Part shown: positions 14,437 to 22,633 of the stretch, piece by piece | Layout of the letters: every line of letters begins with the position of its first letter | Numbering within the stretch: position 1 is the stretch's first letter | Assembly: GCA_030834275.1 (NCBI GenBank) | Contig: JAURFP010000011.1 | Location: forward strand, 1-36,861 | From: Burkholderiales bacterium | Lineage (GTDB): Bacteria; Pseudomonadota; Gammaproteobacteria; Burkholderiales; Eutrophovitaceae | Direction of reading: 5' to 3' | Length of the DNA: 36,861 bases | Position numbers and translations under genes: made by a program | Notes under the pieces: generated by a model | The model's database searches: none | What the model was told of the DNA's origin: nothing | Seen by the model: the letters and a program-made list of their open reading frames with translations, nothing else

Positions 14437-15651
14437 TCAGGTATTCGAGTTTAGTTCCCATTGTGTACTGGATTCTATAACTCGTTCAAAAACGTTTGCA
14501 TCGCCAAATCCCCCAGCTTTCGTAATCAAGGTCAATTCGCGACCACAATACTCAAAACTAGACATCGGGATTCCAGGCATTAGATTTCCGTGCAGGGTAA
14601 TTACGCTCGCCCCTGCTTGGCGAAGTATAGCGAGCGCGGTATCCCCTCCGGTTGCAAACACCGCATCGACTCCAGCCGCTTCAACTATTTTTAAAGCTGA
14701 CTGAGCTAAAGCATTCGCAACAGCGTTAGAGTCCTTTTCCACTTCACCCCTCGCGGCGGCAAGCACCAAGGCTCGATCGATGGCTAGATGTCCGCTCGGT
14801 GCGACCCCATCGGGTGCATAAACAACAGCGCCTTTAAATTCTTTGGAAAACTCGTCTATCTGTAAACCAGCGCGCTCTGACCTAGAACCAACTACAAACA
14901 AGAATCGATCAACTTTCTTCCGACTCCGCTTTAACAACTCATTTTCACCTAACAATCTCGCCAGCTGCGATCCAACCCCAGATGATCCTACCAAGATATT
15001 AAGCTTTGGATCTTTAACAAAAAATTCGGCAGCTCTCTTTAAATCCGAATTGTCTTCTGAGTCAAAAATAAACGCCGTGCTTGACCTTGACTTGGGGGTC
15101 ACTCCTTCTCCCGCTGGAATCAAAACCACGTGCTCGAAAATTGAGCTGCCGAATATTTTCGTTAGCAATTGAGAAGGGGCCGGACTTAGAGCATCGCGAA
15201 CAAATTGCGTTTGGCTCAGTGGAACATTATCCACCAACACTTCACCACCTCGAACCGTTCGGCCTTGCTCTGGGAAAGCAGGAGCAAAACACAGGCTCGA
15301 AGCGGAAAAATACGATGCGGCAGCGGCGCTTTCCACTACAACATTCCCACGCATCGTTGAGTCTATTTTTTTAAAAATAAAACTAAAACTTCTAGAATCG
15401 ATTTGTCTGAGGCAACTCTCCAACCTCGACACAGCGTCTGATGGAGGTAGATGACGTGATTCGGTGTTTATCGCGAGAACCTCGGCGTCCTCAATATCGT
15501 CCTTATCAGGGAATGCGTCTGGGTCGACGATGGCCTTGACCCGAAAACCGTGGTCACAAAAAGGTCCCGCTGCGTCCAGAGTCCCAGTCAGGTCATCCGC
15601 AATGATCAGGATCCTACCAGCACCGGGGGTGATCTCGCTAGCCCTCACCAC
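14437..15651 (-). CDS. four-carbon acid sugar kinase family protein (DUF1537; OtnK/DtnK-like)
   Basis: 404 aa; ILIIADDLTGTLDAAGPFCDHG, FKKIDSTMRGNV, CFAPAFPEQGRTVRGGEVLVDNVPL, ATGGDTALAILRQAG. Confidence 0.9.
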   Translation of the reverse strand: MVRASEITPGAGRILIIADDLTGTLDAAGPFCDHGFRVKAIVDPDAFPDKDDIEDAEVLAINTESRHLPPSDAVSRLESCLRQIDSRSFSFIFKKIDSTMRGNVVVESAAAASYFSASSLCFAPAFPEQGRTVRGGEVLVDNVPLSQTQFVRDALSPAPSQLLTKIFGSSIFEHVVLIPAGEGVTPKSRSSTAFIFDSEDNSDLKRAAEFFVKDPKLNILVGSSGVGSQLARLLGENELLKRSRKKVDRFLFVVGSRSERAGLQIDEFSKEFKGAVVYAPDGVAPSGHLAIDRALVLAAARGEVEKDSNAVANALAQSALKIVEAAGVDAVFATGGDTALAILRQAGASVITLHGNLMPGIPMSSFEYCGRELTLITKAGGFGDANVFERVIESSTQWELNSNT

Positions 15652-16621
15652 CAGCTACCATCTTTAGCGCATAAGAGATCGCAGCCTTCATATTTGTGTT
15701 GTTTGCTATCCCCTTCCAAGCGATATCAAAGGCCGTCCCATGATCAACTGATGTTCTATAAATCGGTAAACCCAGGCTAACATTCACGGTCTCATCAAAC
15801 GCGATCAACTTGGTCGGAATATGACCTTGATCATGATATTGAGCAACAACCAAATCAAATTCGCCCTTGAGGGCTCGATAAAACACGGTGTCACCTGAAA
15901 TAGGTCCAACGGCATTGATACCTTCAGCTCTCGCAAGCTCAATCGCCGGGGCAATACGATCTGACTCCTCGGACCCAAACAAACCACCCTCGCCACAATG
16001 TGGGTTTAGTCCCGCAACGGCGATACGTGGTTTTGAGATACCAATATTTTTGAAGTGCTCATTTCCGATTCGGATTGTATCTAAGACGCGTTGCGTACTC
16101 GGGCGCTCCGCTGCGTTTTTGAGTGACGTGTGAGTTGTCACATGAATCGCGCTAAGTTTTGGACCAGCCAAGAGCATGAATGAAGACTTGGCACCGGTTA
16201 AATGCGCGAGAAGCTCGGTATGCCCATCGTACTTATGTCCCGCCATGTGCATTGCCGCCTTATTCAAAGGCGCCGTCACTATCACGGAGATGTCACCATC
16301 CAAATTCAACTGCACAGCTTTTTCAACATACCTGTAAGCCGCCTCACCACTCGCAGCTGTAACCTGTCCGTCCACAATATCCGACTCGCCAGTAGTTTCA
16401 ACATATGCCACTGGCACCACTCCATTTTTTACATCTAGATTCTCCTCGAAGACTAACTTTGCGCCGAGCAAGTCATTTGCCCTTTCTAGGCGCGGGAGAT
16501 TTCCAATAACCACTGAATTACTGCGGTCATGCTCAGACATCTCAAGAAGAGTCTTAACGATAATTTCTGGGCCTATCCCCGCAGGATCCCCCATCGTGAT
16601 GCCGATTCGTTTCGATCTCAA
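15638..16621 (-). CDS. PdxA-family 4-phospho-hydroxyacid dehydrogenase (PdxA2-like)
   Basis: 327 aa; IGITMGDPAGIGPEIIVKTL, APLNKAAMHMAGHKYDGHTELLAHLTG, AGLNPHCGEGGLFGSEE, AQYHDQGHIPTKLIAFDETVNVSLGLPIYRTSVDHGTAFDIAWKG; PdxA2 rather than PdxA is inferred from the adjacent DUF1537 kinase. Confidence 0.9.
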   Translation of the reverse strand: MRSKRIGITMGDPAGIGPEIIVKTLLEMSEHDRSNSVVIGNLPRLERANDLLGAKLVFEENLDVKNGVVPVAYVETTGESDIVDGQVTAASGEAAYRYVEKAVQLNLDGDISVIVTAPLNKAAMHMAGHKYDGHTELLAHLTGAKSSFMLLAGPKLSAIHVTTHTSLKNAAERPSTQRVLDTIRIGNEHFKNIGISKPRIAVAGLNPHCGEGGLFGSEESDRIAPAIELARAEGINAVGPISGDTVFYRALKGEFDLVVAQYHDQGHIPTKLIAFDETVNVSLGLPIYRTSVDHGTAFDIAWKGIANNTNMKAAISYALKMVAGGEG

Positions 16622-16663
16622 CGTATTCTTCCTTTTCTCATTGATGAATTGAGGTGTGAGCCA

Positions 16664-17590
16664 TTAAAACGGATTGTTCGCAGCCAAAGCCTCAAGTTTT
16701 TCCGATGAACATGCGATCCGAACCTCAGATCCCCTCGCCAGATCACCGCCGCACTTCTCGATAATCTCAGCAGCTTGCTCTACCAACTGGAGATTTGTAC
16801 GCTCGCAACCAAATCTCGCATCTTCGAGGCCCACTCGAATGTGACCTCCTTCCGCGACCACTCTTGGAATCAACGGCATAATATCCACATCGAGTCCCGA
16901 TGCCATCCAGTTACAGCCTGGCGCGACCTTGTCTAGTAAATTTAAATATGCTGTCAAGCTGAAATCCTCAGGTGGAAAACCGAAAGTGAATCCAGAGCTG
17001 AACATCAATCGATAGATCGGATCAGGAGTACTCTCCCTCCAATGTAAACTAGCTCCCAATCGAATAAACCCAGGCTCATAAATTGCGTAGCTGGGGTGTA
17101 TGCCGTACTGCCTTGCTATGGACAACCCATGCCTGACATCTGCTTCATGATTGAGGTAAACGTAACCAGGCCTATCCTCTTTTAATTGGTCGTAGTGCGT
17201 GATATTGCATGAGCCTGGGTCCAGAACAGTCCACTCCACAAGCCCATCCTTCGCTAGTTCCTCGATGTGCGCATAACGATCGACAGCACTACTGCCCTCG
17301 GCGATTCGATTCATTCCGGGAGCAGGTACGGTCGGATACACAATCGCATCTACTTTAGATCGGATCTCAGTGATAATTTTTTTATAAGTTTCCGCATCAT
17401 CTTTTTGTTGGCCGGTGCTCTCGTCATACGCGTGAATGTGCACGATCGCCGCGCCAGCTTTTACACAGTCAATCCCCTGACGCACAATCTCTTCAACAGA
17501 AACTGGAATGCCAGGCTGCTTTGCTCGCGTCCAAGGCCCGTTGAGCCCAACCTCTAACCATGTCTTTTGTGTTACGTCTATCATCACCAA
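16664..17590 (-). CDS. beta-keto acid cleavage enzyme family protein (BKACE, DUF849)
   Basis: 308 aa; LNGPWTRAKQPGIPVSVEEIVRQGIDCVKAGAAIVHIHAYDESTGQ, GLDVDIMPLIPRVVAEGGHIRVGLEDARFG. Confidence 0.9.
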   Translation of the reverse strand: MVMIDVTQKTWLEVGLNGPWTRAKQPGIPVSVEEIVRQGIDCVKAGAAIVHIHAYDESTGQQKDDAETYKKIITEIRSKVDAIVYPTVPAPGMNRIAEGSSAVDRYAHIEELAKDGLVEWTVLDPGSCNITHYDQLKEDRPGYVYLNHEADVRHGLSIARQYGIHPSYAIYEPGFIRLGASLHWRESTPDPIYRLMFSSGFTFGFPPEDFSLTAYLNLLDKVAPGCNWMASGLDVDIMPLIPRVVAEGGHIRVGLEDARFGCERTNLQLVEQAAEIIEKCGGDLARGSEVRIACSSEKLEALAANNPF

Positions 17591-17606
17591 CCTTTAATTT
17601 ATTGTT

Positions 17607-18305
17607 TTACTCAGAGCCAACGATATCAACTTGCAGATCAGGAAATCCCTCCACGGTTGCATTAAGCCTATCGCCTGGATTTACTGCCCCAACCCCAGCT
17701 GGAGTCCCTGTAAAAATTAGGTCCCCGGGTTGAAGCATATAAAAATTAGAGAGAATCGAAATAATCTCGGGTATCGACCAAATCATATCTCTTAGGTCAC
17801 CATGCTGACGGATCTCACCATTCACCCTCAACGAAATGACTCCTGCGTTCGGATGCTTCTCACGCGAAAGCACCGGCTGAATCGAGCTAAGGGGCGCGGA
17901 CTGCTCGAACGACTTACCAAAATCCCAAGGTCGACTTAGGCGCTTCGCATCCGCTTGAAGGTCCCGCCTCGTGAGATCGATTCCTACTGCATAACCAAAA
18001 ACACATTCGAACGCATCTGCGACTTCGATCGATCGACCACCCTTACCTAGAGCCACAACCAACTCGACCTCGTGATGCAAATCTTCGGTCGAAGGCGGAT
18101 ACATAACCCTCCCCCCCTCGGGCGCAAGCGAGTCTAGAGACTTCAAAAAGAAAAATGGCGGTTCGCGGTCGGGATCGTTTCCCATCTCCCGAGCATGCTC
18201 AGCATAATTACGACCCACGCAGAATATTCGATGCGCGGGAAATACATCGCTCGACCCAACGACGGGGAGCACGGGTTTTGGAATTTGAGAGAAAACAAAG
18301 TTCAT
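17607..18305 (-). CDS. fumarylacetoacetate hydrolase family protein (YcgM/acylpyruvase-like)
   Basis: 232 aa; IFCVGRNYAEHAREMGNDPDREPPFFFLKSLDSL, LHHEVELVVALGKGGR, GVGAVNPGDRLNATVEG. Confidence 0.93.
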   Translation of the reverse strand: MNFVFSQIPKPVLPVVGSSDVFPAHRIFCVGRNYAEHAREMGNDPDREPPFFFLKSLDSLAPEGGRVMYPPSTEDLHHEVELVVALGKGGRSIEVADAFECVFGYAVGIDLTRRDLQADAKRLSRPWDFGKSFEQSAPLSSIQPVLSREKHPNAGVISLRVNGEIRQHGDLRDMIWSIPEIISILSNFYMLQPGDLIFTGTPAGVGAVNPGDRLNATVEGFPDLQVDIVGSE

Positions 18306-18431
18306 CAGCTATCGGTAACGACTGTGAAATTTCTGTGTTGGATTGTGAACTGTAAATAAAAAGGCGTAATCGCCCTCGCACTAAAAAGGTTGGCATTATT
18401 ACATACGAGTGGTCGAACCTGACTATAGAAG

Positions 18432-18722
18432 TTAGCCCAAGTCGGAATTATTTAGCCTTTTGAGCCAAACATTACTTTTGGGTATCGCGCGACATGTAAG
18501 TATGACGCCATCGTTTCGCTCTTCCGTTGACAGAGCACTGGGGCTATACACCATGAGATCGACTTCACCCGATAGAAGCTTGCATTTGCATTTTCCGCAA
18601 TCACCACTCCGGCACTGGTAGGTTAGCGGCATCCCGCACCGCAAAATCGCTGTCAGGATGGTATCGCCCGAACCCACCTCCACCGACGACACCTTATTAT
18701 CAATGTTGATTTCGTATAGCAA
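18432..18722 (-). CDS. plant-type [2Fe-2S] ferredoxin
   Basis: 96 aa; LTYQCRSGDCGKCKCKLLSGEVDLM ... ILTCRAIP: C-x4-C-x2-C plus distal C. Confidence 0.9.
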   Translation of the reverse strand: MLYEINIDNKVSSVEVGSGDTILTAILRCGMPLTYQCRSGDCGKCKCKLLSGEVDLMVYSPSALSTEERNDGVILTCRAIPKSNVWLKRLNNSDLG

Positions 18723-18869
18723 AAATTTTCTCTGTTAAGGAGTTATGCTCAAGGGTTCCAATATAGATTACACAAAGCACAATATCATGCGTTTTTTAGT
18801 ATTACTAAACCACTATATAAGCAAAATAATGAGTATTGGATTTAATCCCTACTTTTCGCACTTCAAAAC

Positions 18870-18935
18870 TTAACTCAACTAACGCCTAATCCAAATAGGA
18901 GTGTCTATACATAACCTTTTTTCAGGTTGAGTTAA
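18870..18935. repeat. 10-bp perfect inverted repeat TTAACTCAAC / GTTGAGTTAA
   Basis: Arms 18870-18879 and 18926-18935; a smaller hairpin AACCT-TTTTTC-AGGTT (18913-18928) overlaps the right arm. Confidence 0.7.
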
Positions 18936-19185
18936 AGCGCAACAAAATCGCCTCGAATTGGAAAAATAAGTATTGCGAAGCACAACAAAAACTAGATAAA
19001 AATTAAGTGTTTTCAACGGTTTTGCAAACCTAAATTACTTGCAAAGCATGAAGACCCCGTCTAAATTAATGCCAGGTGTTCTGAAAGTTAGTAGATGGTT
19101 CGGTATCTCGAGACCAATTTAGAAGTTTCTAGTATCAAATCTGAAGTAGCTCCGCAGAATTTCCAATATAAGTAGTTAACGGTTT

Positions 19186-19203
19186 ATTTATTCGCGAATA
19201 AAT
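19186..19203. promoter_or_regulatory. 18-bp perfect palindrome ATTTATTCGCGAATAAAT upstream of the PQQ-dehydrogenase start
   Basis: Direct reading; ends 30 bp before the ATG at 19234, just upstream of the GGGAGAGAG ribosome-binding region; function inferred. Confidence 0.6.
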
Positions 19204-19233
19204 CAATTTTGTTTAATTTTTTGGGAGAGAGTT

Positions 19234-20997
19234 ATGACACGTTGGACAAGCGTAGCTGCCGTTAAGGCAATTTCCGCTGTCGCCTTTGTCGGATTCGCTT
19301 CTCAAGCTATCTCAGCAGATGTTAGCTGGGATCGTTTGTTAAACGCGCACAAAGACGATAACAACTGGATGATGTATCACAAAGACTTCACAGGTCATCA
19401 CCACAGTGGTCTTAACCAAATCAACAAGGGAAATGTAAAGAACCTTAAACTTGCATGGCAGCACACACCTGCTTCTAGCAAGCGAGGTATCCAGTCATTC
19501 CCGTTAGCTGTTGATGGGGTGGTTTACTACACAAGTTCTTCAGGCGTGATTCACGCTGTTGACGGAACAAACGGTTCGCTCATCTGGAGCCACACGGCTA
19601 AGATCGACGTTGAGCGCGCTGAAGGAACGTTCTACAACCCATATAACCGTGGTCTTGCAATTGGTCATGGCAACGTTTACATGGGAACAACTGACGGTCG
19701 CTTGATCGCACTAGATGCGAAGAGCGGAAAAGTTGTTTGGGACAACGAAATTATGTCAGTGGCCAAAGGTAACAAAGGCTTCACCGGCGCTCCAATGATC
19801 GTGAAAGACATGGTTGTTTTGGGTGCAAACGGTGGTGAGCTTTCAGGCTGCTGCGGACCAATCTACGCAGTTGATGCGAAGAAAGGTACCGTTCGTTGGC
19901 AATTTGACACCATTGGTGGCGATCAGCGATCACGTGATTCTTGGGGCAATGACTCCTGGAAAATCGGTGGTGGCGGCGGTTGGATGACTGGGCACTATGA
20001 CGCAAAGCAGAACACCCTTTGGTGGGGTACTGCAAACCCAGCTCCTGACTACGACTACATTGGTGAAGACTGGATGAACAACGGCCCACGTCCTGGCCTT
20101 AACCTCTACAGCTCTTCTGTAGTGGTTCTTGATGCAGATTCTGGTGAGCTTTCAGCTTACTTCCAGGAAATGCCTCACGATGCATGGGACTTCGACTCAG
20201 CTGTTGGTGAGTTCTTAATGGTAGAAGGCGGCGGCAAGCGAAATATGGTTCACCCAAATAAGGGCGGTATCATCTTCGTTTACGATGCTGACTCTGTTGG
20301 TGGCGGTAACGAGCTAGCTGTAAATAACGCCTACATGATTGGCGAGACTTACAACTACATCAAAGGTGTAACGAAAGACGGTCGACTAGTTGGACGACGT
20401 GAGCTTCCAGAAGGAAAGCACATGGACGTATGTCCTGCTATTGACGGTTCAATTTCTTGGAACACCGGCGCATACAATCCAAAGTCTGGCACACACTTCA
20501 TGGTCACTCAGGAATTCTGTTTCGACATCGAAGTTGTTAACCCAGAGCGTCCAGATGATTTCTCTGGACAAGCTTACTTCGGCGCTTCATGGACCTCAAA
20601 AGGACCTAAGCAGAAAGTTGACGGAACTCCAGTTGACGCTGCATACGGTACGCTTCAGGCTCGTGAGCCACTCTCAGGCAAGCTTAAGTGGAGAGTTGAG
20701 TACAAGTACCCAGTACTTGCTTCACTACTCTCAACTGGCGGCGGACTCGTGTTCGTTCCAGGCGCTGACGGCATGTTTGATGCACGTGACGCTGACACCG
20801 GTAAGCTTCTATGGCAAAACAACAACGGCCTAGGTCACCACGGTGGTGTTATCACCTACATGGCTGGTGGCAAGCAGTACGTTGCTGTTGTTACAGGTTG
20901 GGGTTCACACGTTTCTGGTAACTTCCCAGGATTGTTTGGTCACCCATTCACCTCTATGCCAACCGACGCTGGTAACTTGATGGTGTTCTCACTCTAA
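19234..20997 (+). CDS. PQQ-dependent methanol/ethanol-family dehydrogenase with lanthanide-type signature
   Basis: 587 aa with signal peptide; propeller repeats (ALDAKSGKVVWDNE, AVDAKKGTVRWQFD); ligand-type residues GGEL, TANPAPDYDY and PHDAWDFDSAVGEF (catalytic Asp plus Asp at +2). Confidence 0.92.
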   Translation: MTRWTSVAAVKAISAVAFVGFASQAISADVSWDRLLNAHKDDNNWMMYHKDFTGHHHSGLNQINKGNVKNLKLAWQHTPASSKRGIQSFPLAVDGVVYYTSSSGVIHAVDGTNGSLIWSHTAKIDVERAEGTFYNPYNRGLAIGHGNVYMGTTDGRLIALDAKSGKVVWDNEIMSVAKGNKGFTGAPMIVKDMVVLGANGGELSGCCGPIYAVDAKKGTVRWQFDTIGGDQRSRDSWGNDSWKIGGGGGWMTGHYDAKQNTLWWGTANPAPDYDYIGEDWMNNGPRPGLNLYSSSVVVLDADSGELSAYFQEMPHDAWDFDSAVGEFLMVEGGGKRNMVHPNKGGIIFVYDADSVGGGNELAVNNAYMIGETYNYIKGVTKDGRLVGRRELPEGKHMDVCPAIDGSISWNTGAYNPKSGTHFMVTQEFCFDIEVVNPERPDDFSGQAYFGASWTSKGPKQKVDGTPVDAAYGTLQAREPLSGKLKWRVEYKYPVLASLLSTGGGLVFVPGADGMFDARDADTGKLLWQNNNGLGHHGGVITYMAGGKQYVAVVTGWGSHVSGNFPGLFGHPFTSMPTDAGNLMVFSL

Positions 20998-21037
20998 TTA
21001 GTGAGGCATTAACCATCGGTTAGTTGGTTAGTAAGTT

Positions 21038-21069
21038 AATTGGGCGGGATTTTCCCGCCCAATTTTTTT
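21038..21069 (+). terminator. strong intrinsic terminator downstream of PQQ dehydrogenase
   Basis: AATTGGGCGGGA-TTT-TCCCGCCCAATT followed by T run. Confidence 0.93.
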
Positions 21070-21151
21070 ATCTTCACTTATAATTAAAAAAATTTGACAG
21101 CACGAATAACTCATAAGAAGTTACAAGCGCCAGAAAGGGCAGGAGAATCAG

Positions 21152-21538
21152 ATGTATTGGTCTAGGTCACGAGGGAAGTTTTCTATTGGCTTCTTTACCG
21201 CCATGTTTATCACTTGGCTAAGTTTATCTATCGCGCGTGCTGAAGAAGACGTGACAGAGATCGTAGCTGCAGAAATTAATGCGAAGTATCAGTCACACAA
21301 AGAGAATTTTTCTGTGAAGCGATTGTTCGCCTCCAGATGCAGCTGGTGCCATCAAGGTTATGGCCTAAAGCAAGCCGATGGTCCTCGTCTAGCGGGTATT
21401 CCAAAAACAAAAGAACAGGTGGTCGAGCAAATTATGTACGGAAAAACCCCGATGCCAGGGTTCCGCAAACAATTAAAAGAATGGCAGATAGAGGCACTAG
21501 CGGATTACATTAAAGCCCTACCAGACGTAGAACTTTAA
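21152..21538 (+). CDS. periplasmic c-type cytochrome
   Basis: 128 aa; signal peptide, FASRCSWCHQGYGLKQADGPRLAGI (CxxCH), distal Met in KTPMPGFRKQLKEWQIEALADYIKAL; AGGAG ribosome-binding site. Confidence 0.9.
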   Translation: MYWSRSRGKFSIGFFTAMFITWLSLSIARAEEDVTEIVAAEINAKYQSHKENFSVKRLFASRCSWCHQGYGLKQADGPRLAGIPKTKEQVVEQIMYGKTPMPGFRKQLKEWQIEALADYIKALPDVEL

Positions 21539-21555
21539 ACCGGAAAAAATTTGAA

Positions 21556-21584
21556 CAAAAACGGCCCGAGTGGCCGTTTTTTAT
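21556..21584. terminator. probable bidirectional terminator between convergent genes
   Basis: CAAAAACGGCC-CGAGT-GGCCGTTTTTT: A run on one side and T run on the other of a GC stem. Confidence 0.8.
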
Positions 21585-21955
21585 TTCCGACTTAATCGAT
21601 ATTTAATATCATCTCCGCCGTAGACGGCCTCGCCTTTAAGCCTTCCATCACCGATCAAAAACGCAAAACTCGAAAACTCATCGCCTGCCTGACCCGTTGC
21701 ACTGAAATTAATCCGATTGCCGATTAATTTCAAGTTCTCAAGCGGCATTTCCCTATCACCAAATTTATCTAAATTTGTAAGACGCAAAGAACCTTGACCA
21801 TCAGGCCCGATAGTCAACCGAGCGGCGCCACTAGAATCGCCGAGATACCAAGAGCCTTCCCAATCCCCGACATACTTCGCAGGAACATCGATTGCAAATG
21901 CATGAAATGCCAACAACAAACATAGACTCATCAGTAATTTTTTAAAAAGTTTCAC
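21581..21955 (-). CDS. small secreted hypothetical protein
   Basis: 124 aa; signal peptide MKLFKKLLMSLCLLLAFHAFA followed by beta-rich YVGDWEGSWYLGDSSGAARLTI. Confidence 0.6.
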   Translation of the reverse strand: MKLFKKLLMSLCLLLAFHAFAIDVPAKYVGDWEGSWYLGDSSGAARLTIGPDGQGSLRLTNLDKFGDREMPLENLKLIGNRINFSATGQAGDEFSSFAFLIGDGRLKGEAVYGGDDIKYRLSRK

Positions 21956-22076
21956 CGTCTCAAGCCTCGACCGATTATAAAAAACGTAGAACTCATGTTA
22001 ATACTTTTAAGAACTAAGAACACGATAGCACTTCGAACTCTATAATGGAGCTAAAGAGAACGAGCCTAGTTTCCTA

Positions 22077-22619
22077 ATGAGCTACTGCAAAAAGTGTGGA
22101 CAGACAACTCAAGAAAGCATTCCTGACGGGGATCATTTACCTCGCGCGGTATGTAGCTCTTGTGGCTATATCCACTACGAAAATCCAAAACTCATTGTGG
22201 GCTGTATCCCCGAGTGGAAAAATAAAATCTTACTCTGCAAACGGGCGATTGAACCTCGCTTTGGACTTTGGACACTTCCGGCAGGGTTCATGGAAAACCA
22301 TGAAACCACTGCTGCGGGCGCGGCGCGTGAGACGCTTGAGGAATCAAATGCAAATGTTCGCGATCTTGAAGCATTTACGCTCTATGACATCCCTCATATC
22401 AGCCAGGTCTACTTAATGTTTCGGGCTAAGCTAACCGCGCCCGAATACTCCGTTAGTCCTGAGAGTTCAGAGGTTCAGCTATTTGATGAGGAGAATATCC
22501 CTTGGGATGAGATCGCATTCGCAGCGATCAAGCAAACGTTACGCCAGTATTTTGAGGATCGCGCAAAAGGTAAGTTTAGTTTTCACGTGGGAACCATCGA
22601 GGCTCCCGCGCGAAAATAA
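22077..22619 (+). CDS. NUDIX hydrolase with N-terminal zinc ribbon
   Basis: 180 aa; CKKCGQ...CSSCGYIHYENPKLIVG, Nudix box GFMENHETTAAGAARETLEESN. Confidence 0.93.
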   Translation: MSYCKKCGQTTQESIPDGDHLPRAVCSSCGYIHYENPKLIVGCIPEWKNKILLCKRAIEPRFGLWTLPAGFMENHETTAAGAARETLEESNANVRDLEAFTLYDIPHISQVYLMFRAKLTAPEYSVSPESSEVQLFDEENIPWDEIAFAAIKQTLRQYFEDRAKGKFSFHVGTIEAPARK

Positions 22620-22633
22620 AAATCAAAACAAAC

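Noticed and set aside
18870-18935. 10-bp inverted repeat as an intrinsic terminator
   Set aside because: The 46-nt loop and AT-rich stem lack a following T run in either orientation; kept only as a regulatory candidate.
20390-20833. 147-aa alternative-frame ORF within the PQQ dehydrogenase
   Set aside because: Same-strand out-of-frame ORF inside a clearly conserved gene; no recognisable motifs.
19234-20997. Calling the PQQ dehydrogenase mxaF (Ca-dependent large subunit)
   Set aside because: WDFD has the extra Asp of lanthanide-type enzymes, and no mxaI or mxaG/J genes follow.
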